DNA of 64,000 nucleotides from assembly GCA_900110395.1 (NCBI GenBank), contig FODP01000025.1:27090-91089 (forward strand), given 5' to 3'. Position numbers and translations under genes: made by a program. This DNA is from Rhodospirillales bacterium URHD0017 (GTDB lineage: Bacteria > Pseudomonadota > Alphaproteobacteria > Reyranellales > Reyranellaceae). The notes beneath the pieces are model-generated. The model was not told where the DNA came from and made no database searches. It was given only the letters and a program-made list of their open reading frames with translations. Position 1 is the stretch's first letter; each line of letters begins with the position of its first letter. Of this stretch, positions 1 to 8,425 are shown piece by piece.

Positions 1-374
1 ATGGCCATTCCCGACTGGTCGGCCAGGCTCAACGCGTCCTCGCGTTGCGGGCCATGACGCCTCAGGTGATGGAGAATCTCGAGCGAGAGGCTCGACATCG
101 AGATCGCCGGATAGATCAGGATGAAGCTGGCGCACAGCGCAAGATAGGTCAGGAAGCCGCCGAGCCATGCCAGAAGCTGCGATGCCGAGAGTTCCCCACG
201 CAGGCCTTCGACGGCGAGAATGGCGCAAACCACCGCAAGCGGCAGCAGCAGCCAGTACTTCAGGAACCAGTACAGATACTTCGGCGGCGCCCGCAACCGC
301 CAGGTCACGACATGCAGCACCAGAGCGTACGAGAACAGCGCCGCGGCGATGACGAGCGCGGCTGCGCCGTTCAC
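1..374 (-). CDS. Partial multi-spanning membrane protein (N-terminal part)
   Basis: Translation from a GTG at 374 gives about 124 residues running off the window edge. It starts VNGAAALVIAAALFSY and has hydrophobic stretches near residues 2-22, 42-62 and 72-95, so it is an integral inner-membrane protein. The GTG overlaps the TGA of the upstream methyltransferase (GTGA, 4 bases), which implies translational coupling and one operon. The family is not recognised. Its place at the end of a glycan operon would suit an export or lipid-carrier function, but that is only context. Confidence 0.6.
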   Translation of the reverse strand, partial: MNGAAALVIAAALFSYALVLHVVTWRLRAPPKYLYWFLKYWLLLPLAVVCAILAVEGLRGELSASQLLAWLGGFLTYLALCASFILIYPAISMSSLSLEILHHLRRHGPQREDALSLADQSGMA

Positions 375-1210
375 GACGACTTTCTCGCGATGACGATGCC
401 GATGCCGCCGAACCACTTGCGCTTGGTCCATTCGCCGACCAGGAACACTGGCATCAGGTACTTCAGGGCGAACCAGATTCCGGCATAGGGCGAGCGGCCC
501 CACTCCTCCTGCTCGTGGCCGCACAAGAGGTTGTTCTGCTCGATCGTGTTGCGCGTGAGGTGCGCCATCCGCCCGAAGAACAGCGGCCGGGCGATCTCCT
601 GCGCCATGGCGCACTTGATGAGCTGGACCTCGGCAAAGCGCTTGAACAGGCCTTCGAACTCGGCGACGCCGTAGCGCCGGTAGTGGCCGACTGCCCAGTC
701 CCAGGTGTTGTACATGCGCTGGTGCAGCACCGTGCTGCAGACGATGACGCCGCCCGGGCTCATCAGCTCGTACATGCGGTCGACCAGCGCCTGGTCGTCG
801 ATGACGTGCTCGACGACGGAGTTGCAGATCACGTAGTCCCACTGACCCTCGAGGTCGTCGAGGCCGCGCGTTTCGGTCATGTCGAGCAGGCGCGTTTCCA
901 CCTTGGGATGGCGCTTGCCCAGGGTGTCGACGACCTCCTTGTTGAAATCGAGCACGAGCACCCGCTTGGGCGCCTGGAGGTCCAGGTAACGAATGGCCGA
1001 GTCCACTCCCGGACCGACTTCCAGGACGTTGGCCGGCGCGAACTTGCCCTGCAGCGCCTTCTCGACCAGGAACTCCATGTAGCGATAGGGCGAGCACGGC
1101 TGGGCCGGGATCAGCCGGTCGCCGCCATACTTGAAGAGGTCGCCCAGGGTCAGCAGCGACGCGTCGCCGCCGGCGACGGCTGAGTCGGTCTTCACGTCCG
1201 GGCGATGCAT
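371..1210 (-). CDS. Class I SAM-dependent methyltransferase
   Basis: The 279-residue protein has the Rossmann methyltransferase layout: motif I VLEVGPGVDSA, then VLVLDFN (acidic end of strand 2), then DYVICNSVVEHV with the typical EHV of Methyltransf_11/25 proteins, then LMSPGGVIVCSTV. The C-terminal part after about residue 170 is rich in aromatic residues and has no zinc cluster. I chose ATG 1210, which overlaps the end of the preceding gene by 19 bases; the longer open frame upstream is read-through of that gene in another frame. The substrate is unknown, probably a sugar or a glycan precursor given the neighbours. Confidence 0.85.
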   Translation of the reverse strand: MHRPDVKTDSAVAGGDASLLTLGDLFKYGGDRLIPAQPCSPYRYMEFLVEKALQGKFAPANVLEVGPGVDSAIRYLDLQAPKRVLVLDFNKEVVDTLGKRHPKVETRLLDMTETRGLDDLEGQWDYVICNSVVEHVIDDQALVDRMYELMSPGGVIVCSTVLHQRMYNTWDWAVGHYRRYGVAEFEGLFKRFAEVQLIKCAMAQEIARPLFFGRMAHLTRNTIEQNNLLCGHEQEEWGRSPYAGIWFALKYLMPVFLVGEWTKRKWFGGIGIVIARKSS

Positions 1211-2076
1211 CTCAGCGAAATCCCATATCCGAGAACGCGCTCGACCTGGGTCAGGCGCAACAATCCAAATACCATGCGGGCCAGCGGGTTCTCCCGATAG
1301 GCGCGTGGGCCCCCCAGCATCTTGATGACCAGGGCAGGAAGGTCGGCCGCCGGGACCACCTTCGAGGCGACAATCCTGAGGCCCTGGGAGCGCACCAGGC
1401 TCTCGAGCGGCCGGCGCGTGAAGAAGTTGATGTGACCGGGAAACCAATCGTCGCCGCCGCGCTTCAGCAGGTGCCGCAGCGAGATCAGGGGACGCTTCCA
1501 CTGCTCGTTGGGGACCTCGATGAAGATGTTTCCGCCCGGTCGCATCTTTCTTTTGACGAGCGCCAGGGTATCGGCGGGCGCCGGCAGATGCTCCAACACG
1601 TGATGCATGACGACAAGGTCGTAGTGGCCGTCGTCGACCTGCGCAAGAGCCTGCTCCAACGTCGGGGCATGGATGACCTGCGCCTTCTGGCCGGAGTCGA
1701 TTCCCCGGAAGAGCTCCTTGGAGATCTCGATGCCCGTGTATGACGCCGCCGGCATCGTCTCGCCAAGCGCGCGGCCGATCTGCGCTTGCCCGCATCCGAC
1801 CTCCAGGACGTTGGCCGGCGGACCGACGCGATCGACAACGAATTTGACGACGTTGCGGGCGATCGCGAGCTCCGTGTCCGCCGCATCGGCGTAGCTTTCC
1901 GCGTACTCCCGATTGATCGCGGCCGAGGCTGCCGGCGGGTCGTCGAGTTGCACCTCGTCGCGGCGATCCCGGGCAAAGCGGCCGCCGCAAGCGGTGCATT
2001 CGAGGATCGTTCCCTGGGACGTCGTGCAATAGACCTTCTGCGTCACGCCCTGGCAGAAGGGACAGCCCTGGGCCAT
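1192..2076 (-). CDS. SAM-dependent methyltransferase with N-terminal zinc-ribbon-like motif
   Basis: This 294-residue protein starts at ATG 2076, two bases after the stop of the preceding gene. Two CxxC pairs near the N-terminus (CPFC and CTAC) form a probable zinc ribbon. A class I methyltransferase domain follows, with NVLEVGCGQAQIG, YTGIEIS, DLVVMHHVLEHLP and MRPGGNIFIEVPN. This is the Methyltransf_23-like arrangement common in O-antigen and capsule clusters. It lies in a tightly packed minus-strand operon between a WG-family protein and another methyltransferase. The acceptor cannot be read from sequence. Confidence 0.85.
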   Translation of the reverse strand: MAQGCPFCQGVTQKVYCTTSQGTILECTACGGRFARDRRDEVQLDDPPAASAAINREYAESYADAADTELAIARNVVKFVVDRVGPPANVLEVGCGQAQIGRALGETMPAASYTGIEISKELFRGIDSGQKAQVIHAPTLEQALAQVDDGHYDLVVMHHVLEHLPAPADTLALVKRKMRPGGNIFIEVPNEQWKRPLISLRHLLKRGGDDWFPGHINFFTRRPLESLVRSQGLRIVASKVVPAADLPALVIKMLGGPRAYRENPLARMVFGLLRLTQVERVLGYGISLRCIART

Positions 2077-2078
2077 CG

Positions 2079-4958
2079 TCACGCTTGCTCGTTGCGAAAC
2101 CGGTAGCGCTTCAGCGCCGCCTCGATCAATGCGACTTCCTGAGCGCAATCGGCCGACGGTGGATAGGGCACCTTGCCGGACGGGAAGAACTGCCGGCTGG
2201 CGAAGCAGCGGCGCTGGGCGGCGTAGTCGGCCTCATGCGCATCGATGAACGCCTCGAGCGAAAACCCGGTGTCCAAAAATTCCTCTCGCCCGGCCGGCGC
2301 GCCGAACTGGGCCGCGGCCAGCTCGGCGTTCTGCAGCACGGTGAGCCGGCCGTCATGCTGCAGCAGCCGGGGCAGCAGCGCGTAGTCGACATTCTCGTAT
2401 TGGGGATGGAACGGCCGCGACATCAGCCGGGCCGATATCGCCACCGGGTGCATGAAGATCGAATGAATGACCAGCCCGTCGCGCATCGGCCAGATCAGCT
2501 CGCGGGCATGCCGGCAGAACGCCTGGTTGTCGGGGCTCATGACCAGCGAGCGGCAATAGGCATCGGGCATGGCGATCGCCGCGGTCAGCAGCTCGTCAGC
2601 GGGCAGGTCCAGCTCGCCCCTCTTGCTCCTGGCCCTGCCGTCGAGCCACGACCGAAGGTCGGCGGGTTCACATTCGATCCCGGCGATGGAACAGCAATCC
2701 GCCCCCTTATCGAGACTGCGGCCGACATTGGCGAGGCTGCCGCGCGAGATCACGATGTCGATCGGCAGCAGATACAGCTCGGCCTGCAATGCCTGCGCCA
2801 GCAGAACGCTCTGGTGGTCGAGAAAGCCGTAGAAGTAGTAGAAATTGTATTTGTCGCGCGCCCGCCGCTCGAGCAGCTCCTCGGGAAAGCACGTGAACAC
2901 GACCTCGGCGAACCGGCTCAGTCGCCTGAACACCGGGTGCGCGACGATCCTCTGCCGGTCGCGCTCGGTCGTGACGATCGAATGGATCACCTTCTTGCGT
3001 CGCGCCAGGGCCGGAATGTTGCCCTCGGCGAGCAGCGACGGAACGTGATAGTTCATGAACTTGTCGACGAAGGCCTCGCCCCAGGCGATCGAGCCCATGA
3101 CGGCAAACGATCGCCGCAGGAAGAACTTGCGGCGCAGGCGGCGCGCCTGCCTGACGTTGGCCGCTTTCAGTTCCATCATCTTGACGAGGAAGTCGTGGGC
3201 AAAGGAGGTGCCTTGGCCGCCGCCGTTCGCCAGCGAAATCGCCTTATCGACGTGATCGACGTTGACCGCCGCCCTGATCAGCACCTTGCGCGCGGCCACG
3301 TCGAGATCGTCCGCGGCGCTGGGGCAGATATCGACCAGGCGCCTGCCTTCGGCGATCGCGCCAGCCATGTTCTCCAGGCCGTACTCCGAAGTCTCGTACT
3401 GATGCAGGGCGTTCAGCGCGCTCAGGGCCTGGTCGACGGTCGGCGTGGCGGGATCATTCGCCTTCTGCAACGATGTCAGGAAGGCGCTGCGAAGGGCGTC
3501 GGCCGGGTCGTCGGCCGGCTCGTCGGCCGGACGTGACACCGCGAGCCGCACCGGCTGCCTGAAGAACGCCGCCTGGCGAGGCCGCAGAAGGCGGGCGACG
3601 AAGGCAGGGAACTTGGCGGGATCGCCGGCGATATCGTCGAAGCCCCCCGGCGGAAGACCGAACTCGGCGATGACGATGCCATCCTCGGCAGCCACGAAAT
3701 GGGGGACCGCGTCGTCGCCCAGGATGGTGTCCAGCTCGGCCGATGGCCTGAGGGAGAAACGGCGCGACATCTTCTTGAGGCTGGTGCGCGCCAGGAAGAC
3801 GATCTCGTGGCAGGTCGTGTAGATATCGACATGATCCTTGCCGGTCCATGTCAGCCGCAGGTGCGCCGTCGGCCCCCGGGTTGCCACGAACCCTTCGACG
3901 AAGGTCGTGCAGCTTGCCGGCGCGCTGACCACGAGCCCCATGTGCGTCAGGATCCCGGCCGGAATCGAGGCCGATCCGTCCGTCTCGTTGCGCTTCAGCT
4001 CCCTATCGATGAAGCCGCGGTCGGGGAGCCAGACGACTGCCGACAGGATTTCGCTCTTGTCCTCTGCAAGCTGAAGGACCTGCTTGAAGAAGCCGGCGGC
4101 ATATATCGCATTGGGGTTCACGGACAGGAAATCGGCATCGCGGCGGCGGGCTTCCTCCAGGTGCAGGTATTGCAGCGCGCCGACCAGCCAGTCGCGTTCG
4201 ACCTCGCCTCTCGCGGCGGCACGACCGAGATTCTCGGGGATCGGCTGGCAGACGATCGTGCAGTCCAAGACCCGCTGCCTGAGATGCGCTTCGACTTCGG
4301 CGGCCCTGTGCTGACAGACCGAAAGAAGGAACGTGACCTCGCGCTGGCTGCACAGCAGCGTGAAAGCGCCGTCGCTCCCGAGGGACGGGAAACAGAGCTC
4401 CATGAAGCTCGAGAACGACCGGTCATCGGGGATGACGACGCTCACCACCGCACCCGGGTTGCCCTTCTTGGTCGCCAGGGAGCGTAGCTGGTCGCCGAAC
4501 GTCTTGCGGCCCTCCTCCACGCGCCCGAGGCTCGGCTGGACGAACCGCAGCAGGTCGAGAAGGAAACGGCCGCGGTCGTCGCCTTCGAGATACCCTTCTT
4601 CCTCCAGGACCTCATAGGCCCGGCAGAACGAGCGGACGTCGCCGGCGTCGTAGACCAGTTCCTGAAGGCAAAGCTCCTTCAGATGCTCCACGCCCTGCGC
4701 GATGTCGGCGAATGGCAGGCTCACGGCCTGCCGCCACCAGCTCTCCGTGCCGTTGCGCAGGCAGCAATCGACGACGAACAGGCAGAGGTCCAGCAGCTTC
4801 TGCTTGCGCTGCAGGCGAGCGATCGACTGGGCGTCGACAAGAGCGGTGCTCGAGGGCGCAGCGGCGGTCTGCGGCACGGACGGCGGGTTCCGCAGGGCCG
4901 CCGAGGAGGAGCGATCGAATTCCACGTTGTTCATCGCACGACGCAAGACATCCAGCAT
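2079..4958 (-). CDS. Large WG-family protein, probable tandem domain duplication, glycosyltransferase-like
   Basis: A 959-residue soluble protein that I do not recognise by name. Residues from about 620 to the end align by eye with the proteins at 6811..8355 and 14875..16506. Shared blocks are AWGEAFVDKFMNYHVPSLL, then NIPALA, then IVTTERD, then a central FYYFYGFLDHQS, then LLPIDIV, then VIHSIFMHP. The N-terminal half (about 155-470) repeats the same order in weaker form (FMELCFPSL, then a late DGIVIAEFG), so the protein looks like two diverged copies in tandem. The start ATG 4958 is the first available; ATG 4934 is an alternative. A nucleotide-sugar transferase role is inferred only from fold-like features and neighbours. 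Confidence 0.65.
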   Translation of the reverse strand: MLDVLRRAMNNVEFDRSSSAALRNPPSVPQTAAAPSSTALVDAQSIARLQRKQKLLDLCLFVVDCCLRNGTESWWRQAVSLPFADIAQGVEHLKELCLQELVYDAGDVRSFCRAYEVLEEEGYLEGDDRGRFLLDLLRFVQPSLGRVEEGRKTFGDQLRSLATKKGNPGAVVSVVIPDDRSFSSFMELCFPSLGSDGAFTLLCSQREVTFLLSVCQHRAAEVEAHLRQRVLDCTIVCQPIPENLGRAAARGEVERDWLVGALQYLHLEEARRRDADFLSVNPNAIYAAGFFKQVLQLAEDKSEILSAVVWLPDRGFIDRELKRNETDGSASIPAGILTHMGLVVSAPASCTTFVEGFVATRGPTAHLRLTWTGKDHVDIYTTCHEIVFLARTSLKKMSRRFSLRPSAELDTILGDDAVPHFVAAEDGIVIAEFGLPPGGFDDIAGDPAKFPAFVARLLRPRQAAFFRQPVRLAVSRPADEPADDPADALRSAFLTSLQKANDPATPTVDQALSALNALHQYETSEYGLENMAGAIAEGRRLVDICPSAADDLDVAARKVLIRAAVNVDHVDKAISLANGGGQGTSFAHDFLVKMMELKAANVRQARRLRRKFFLRRSFAVMGSIAWGEAFVDKFMNYHVPSLLAEGNIPALARRKKVIHSIVTTERDRQRIVAHPVFRRLSRFAEVVFTCFPEELLERRARDKYNFYYFYGFLDHQSVLLAQALQAELYLLPIDIVISRGSLANVGRSLDKGADCCSIAGIECEPADLRSWLDGRARSKRGELDLPADELLTAAIAMPDAYCRSLVMSPDNQAFCRHARELIWPMRDGLVIHSIFMHPVAISARLMSRPFHPQYENVDYALLPRLLQHDGRLTVLQNAELAAAQFGAPAGREEFLDTGFSLEAFIDAHEADYAAQRRCFASRQFFPSGKVPYPPSADCAQEVALIEAALKRYRFRNEQA

Positions 4959-5036
4959 AATCCCGTCGAATGCTCCTGGCTTGCAAACTCTCAGGAGTCG
5001 TCCCAGCCCGTTGCGGCGCGCAGGCTTGGCGCCTCC

Positions 5037-5064
5037 TATCTAAAGCAATAGGTGGCTTTGGCAA
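5037..5064 (-). promoter_or_regulatory. Possible sigma-70-type promoter for the 4958 leftward operon
   Basis: Reading leftward, TTGCCA (5064-5059) and TAGATA (5042-5037) are separated by 16 bases, in the 215-base divergent gap before the WG-family gene. The predicted leader is about 70 bases. Both boxes depart from consensus, so this is tentative. Confidence 0.25.
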
Positions 5065-5173
5065 TGTCTCCGGGAATTGTGTTGCATCCCGCTGCTGAAA
5101 TGCGATAGGTGCCTCATGGCTGCGGATACCATCGCGCAGATGCGCTATTCTCTGCAGATCTGCATCCCCGGAC

Positions 5174-6022
5174 ATGTGGATGGTTGATCTCAAGGACTTG
5201 TCGGTCGAGGCGAAGCAGGTCGATCGCGCCAAGGCGGTCTTCGAGCGCGAAGGAATCCTGGTCGCCAAGAACCTGCTGCCGGCCGAGGTCGTGCGGTCGG
5301 TCGCGGACTTCCTGCGTGACGCGGTGATGGAGATCGACAAGACGGTTCGTCCGTACGGCTTCTCGCTGCAGGATGCCGACGCGCCCGAGCGGCTCACCAC
5401 GCTGATGGAGAATCCCGAGGCCAGCATCTCGGAGCATGACCGGCACATGTTCCTCGGCCATTTCCCTCTCGAAGTACGATTGGCCGAGCCCTTGCGGGCG
5501 ATTCCCCGTTTCCTGAACAGCCATCCGCTGCTTTTCGACCTGCTGTCGACCGAGAGGCTCTATGCCCACATGCCGCCGACGGCACGCTACGTGCTGCCGC
5601 GCTGCTCGCTGGCGCGCGTGCCGCTGCACCAGGACATCAGCTACAACCGCCACATGGGCGATTTCTGCGTCGTCTGGGTGCCGCTGGTGCCGATCGATCT
5701 GGCGTGCGGCGGCATGGCGGCCTATGCCCGGACCCATCATGCAGCCGAGCTGATAGCCGAGCACAAGAACGCGGCCGATGGCTGGCTGGCGCCGATCGAC
5801 AGCGGATCTGCTGACGGCGCGCAGCGCGTCGTGCTGGCCCCGCTGGAGCCCGGCGACGTGGTGATCATGGGAAAGAGGACGATGCACGAATCGATGCCCA
5901 ACTCGTCGGACCGCATGCGGCTCAGCTGCGACTTCCGCTTCTTCGGCGAGCAATCGCATTCGACCAAGCATTATCTCGACATCGCGGCGAACACCGTCGT
6001 GGCGCCGGCGGCGGCCCAGTAG
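5174..6022 (+). CDS. Phytanoyl-CoA dioxygenase (PhyH) family Fe(II)/2-oxoglutarate oxygenase
   Basis: The 282-residue protein has the PhyH double-stranded beta-helix pattern. The HxD iron ligands are His152 and Asp154 (VPLHQDISYN) and the distal His is about residue 238 (TMHESMPN). An Arg in RMRLSCDFRF can bind 2-oxoglutarate. It begins a rightward pair with the TylF-type methyltransferase five bases downstream. A second PhyH-TylF pair lies at 13168-14786, so the module is repeated. Such enzymes hydroxylate small molecules or sugar and lipid groups; the substrate is unknown. An in-frame ATG near the start could also be used. Confidence 0.85.
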   Translation: MWMVDLKDLSVEAKQVDRAKAVFEREGILVAKNLLPAEVVRSVADFLRDAVMEIDKTVRPYGFSLQDADAPERLTTLMENPEASISEHDRHMFLGHFPLEVRLAEPLRAIPRFLNSHPLLFDLLSTERLYAHMPPTARYVLPRCSLARVPLHQDISYNRHMGDFCVVWVPLVPIDLACGGMAAYARTHHAAELIAEHKNAADGWLAPIDSGSADGAQRVVLAPLEPGDVVIMGKRTMHESMPNSSDRMRLSCDFRFFGEQSHSTKHYLDIAANTVVAPAAAQ

Positions 6023-6027
6023 CGACG

Positions 6028-6804
6028 ATGGCAAACGCAAAGATCGACACGTCGGACGGCTTCAAGAAGGCGGTTTCGGATTCCGACATCGAGGCCCGGA
6101 TCGCCGAGCATTGCACCAAGCACGGCATCGACCCGCTGACCGCGGTCAAGAACTTCGCCGTCCTCGCCAGGCGCCAGGCGCTGAAGCGCTTCCTCGCCCA
6201 TGTCGAGCTCTTCAAGATGACGCTCGACGTGCCGGGCGACATCGCAGAGTTCGGCGTGTTCCGCGGCCTCGGCCTGTTCACCTGGGCCAACCTGCTCGAA
6301 TCCTACTGCATCGGCGATCGCACCAAGGTGGTATGGGGCTTCGACAACTGGCAGGGCTTCACCGGCTTCGCCGAGCAGGATTCGGTGCCGCTGGCCGACG
6401 CCGGAAAGACGGTCGGCGGCTTCAACCCGGCCCGCTTCCACCAGGAAGTCCTCGATGCGATCGGCATCTTCGACGCCGACCGCTTCATCCCGTTCAAGCC
6501 GCGCATCAAGCTGATCGACGGCAACATCGAGGACACGGTCGCCAAGTTCGCCCACGACAATCCCGGCGTGCGCTTCTCGCTCGTGCATCTCGATTGCGAC
6601 CTCTACAAGCCGACGCGCGCCATCCTGCAGGCGCTGTGGGACAAGGTCACCCGGGGCGGCGTGGTGATCTTCGACGAGTACGCCATCGCCGACTGGCCCG
6701 GCGAGACCGCGGCGGTCGACGAGTTCCTCGCCGACAAGCCCAACGTGCGGCTGCAGACCTTTTCCTGGACGAACGTTCCCGGCGCCTACCTCGTCAAGCC
6801 CTGA
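6028..6804 (+). CDS. TylF/MycF-type O-methyltransferase
   Basis: The 258-residue protein matches the TylF (macrocin O-methyltransferase) family. It has GDIAEFGVFRGLGLFTWA as the SAM-binding region and VVWGFDNWQGF. It also has LVHLDCDLYKPT with the acidic metal and catalytic residues, and GGVVIFDEYA. Family members methylate sugar hydroxyls with Mg2+. The gene follows the PhyH oxygenase with a five-base gap and presumably shares its transcript. A paralogue with the same partner lies at 14031..14786. The likely role is O-methylation of a glycan sugar. Confidence 0.88.
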   Translation: MANAKIDTSDGFKKAVSDSDIEARIAEHCTKHGIDPLTAVKNFAVLARRQALKRFLAHVELFKMTLDVPGDIAEFGVFRGLGLFTWANLLESYCIGDRTKVVWGFDNWQGFTGFAEQDSVPLADAGKTVGGFNPARFHQEVLDAIGIFDADRFIPFKPRIKLIDGNIEDTVAKFAHDNPGVRFSLVHLDCDLYKPTRAILQALWDKVTRGGVVIFDEYAIADWPGETAAVDEFLADKPNVRLQTFSWTNVPGAYLVKP

Positions 6805-6810
6805 CGGCTT

Positions 6811-8355
6811 TCAGGCGCCGGCACCCTCGCGGGCGGGGGCCTGGTCGGCGCCTTCGAGATTGACGCCGAACAGTGCGTTGATCTCGCGGACGTCCTGGCC
6901 GACGTCGTTGCACGCGGTGTAGCCGACCAGCTTGCACGGCAGATGCTGCACCTGGGTGAAGCAGGCCTTCTGCACCGGGTAGGTCCAGTCGTGGCAGCGC
7001 AGGAAGTCCTCGTAGGTGAAGGACCGGCCGGTCGTCTCGTAGCGGCGATGCGCCGCCGTGAAATTGTTCACGTAGGCCAGGCTCGGATCCATGAGCTTGA
7101 TCGGCCCGGGATGCGTGAACAGCCGCGGGATCATGCCATAGTCGATGTTGGCGAAGTGCTTGCGCCGGTACTTGGCCAGGCCCGCGGCAGTGGTGAACAG
7201 CGGATGGATGAAGACCGAGTGGATCTCCACGCCGCCTTCGACCGGCCAGAACAGCTCGCGCGGATGGCGGCCGAAGTCGCGGTTCTCGGCGGCGATCACC
7301 TGGCTCTGGAAATAGTGGTGGGCGTGCTGGAAGGCGAGCGACGCGAGCTCGTAGGTCGAGATGCGGATCGGGCCGTCCGAGCCGAAACGCTCGTCGATTG
7401 CCGGCAGGAAGGTCTCGGTCTCGGCCACCAGGTTGCCGCCGCCGCAGCATTCGTAGCCCTGGTGCCGGTAGTTCGCCATGTTGACCAGCGTGCCGCTCGC
7501 CACGACGCAGTCCACCGGGATCATGAAGAGATGCGAGCCCGCGCCCTCGGCGAAGTAGATCGAGCAATGATCGAGCATGCCGTAGAGAACGTAGAAATTC
7601 TTGACCAGATGGCCGTTGCGCAGGATCTCGATCAGGCTGTCGGGCACGATCGTGAATTCGACGTCGGCGGTTTCGCATAGCTTGCCGAACAGAGGATCGG
7701 AGCGCAGCCGCTGCTCGCCTGCCGCATCGGTGACGATGGAGAAGACGACCTTGCCCTGCCGGGCGAGCGCCGGCAGGTTGTCCTCCGACAGCATCGAGCG
7801 GACATTGTAGCGCAGGAAGTTGCAGATGTACTCCTCGCCCCAGACGATGCAGCCCATGGTGAAGATGTCGATATCCGGGTGTTGCGCGCGATAGGCCGCG
7901 CCGCGCGCGTGGCTGGCCGCGAACTGCGCGGCGCCATGCTCGAGAAAGGCCCTGATCTCGGCACGGAAGGGCAGGTTGCAGGGCGGACCGGCGAGATAGC
8001 GAAGCTCGTCGAACAGGCCAAGGCGCAGCAGGTTCACCCAGATGCGGTCGAGCGTCTCGTCGTCGAGCGGCGTGCCGGTGTAGGCGGGCCGCGATCCCGT
8101 GATCTTCTGGCGCAGCGCGCCGAGCTTCTCCTCGGCTTCGGCGACGCACCCTTCGCGCACCTCGAAGGCCGTGACGGCGTCGGACTCGTTGGCAATCTCG
8201 AACAGCGTCGGCTGCGTGACGGCTTCCTCGACCGCCGGCAGCGGCTCCGCGGCGACCGGCAGCGGCGCTCCCAACAGGCGGCGCGCCCATGCGGGAAGGC
8301 CCTGCACGAGGCGCTCCCAAAAGCTCTCCTGCCCGCTGTCCGGTTGCCCAGTCAT
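6811..8355 (-). CDS. WG-family protein of unknown function, glycosyltransferase-like
   Basis: A 514-residue soluble protein with no name I can assign. The first 110 residues are low in motifs. From about residue 164 it shows the WG block (CIVWGEEYICNFLRYN), then NLPALA, FSIVTD, LYGMLDHCSIYF, MIPVDCVVASGT and, late, VEIHSVFIHP. These blocks recur in the same order in the proteins at 2079..4958 and 14875..16506. The MIPVD segment could be an acidic nucleotide-sugar or metal site, which would suit a GT-A-like transferase, but this is inference. The gene converges on the TylF gene with a six-base gap. Confidence 0.6.
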   Translation of the reverse strand: MTGQPDSGQESFWERLVQGLPAWARRLLGAPLPVAAEPLPAVEEAVTQPTLFEIANESDAVTAFEVREGCVAEAEEKLGALRQKITGSRPAYTGTPLDDETLDRIWVNLLRLGLFDELRYLAGPPCNLPFRAEIRAFLEHGAAQFAASHARGAAYRAQHPDIDIFTMGCIVWGEEYICNFLRYNVRSMLSEDNLPALARQGKVVFSIVTDAAGEQRLRSDPLFGKLCETADVEFTIVPDSLIEILRNGHLVKNFYVLYGMLDHCSIYFAEGAGSHLFMIPVDCVVASGTLVNMANYRHQGYECCGGGNLVAETETFLPAIDERFGSDGPIRISTYELASLAFQHAHHYFQSQVIAAENRDFGRHPRELFWPVEGGVEIHSVFIHPLFTTAAGLAKYRRKHFANIDYGMIPRLFTHPGPIKLMDPSLAYVNNFTAAHRRYETTGRSFTYEDFLRCHDWTYPVQKACFTQVQHLPCKLVGYTACNDVGQDVREINALFGVNLEGADQAPAREGAGA

Positions 8356-8380
8356 TGATGCTGCCTAATCCGTCCCAGTT

Positions 8381-8398
8381 GGATCAGTCGATTGATCC
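8381..8398. promoter_or_regulatory. 18-base imperfect palindrome upstream of the 8355 gene
   Basis: GGATCA and TGATCC arms surround a central GTCGAT that itself contains TCGA. It lies 26 bases before the leftward start codon at 8355, in the only AT-rich gap nearby. It could be an operator or be fortuitous. Confidence 0.25.
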
Positions 8399-8425
8399 GT
8401 ATTTAAGTCATAAATCGAGACGGTG

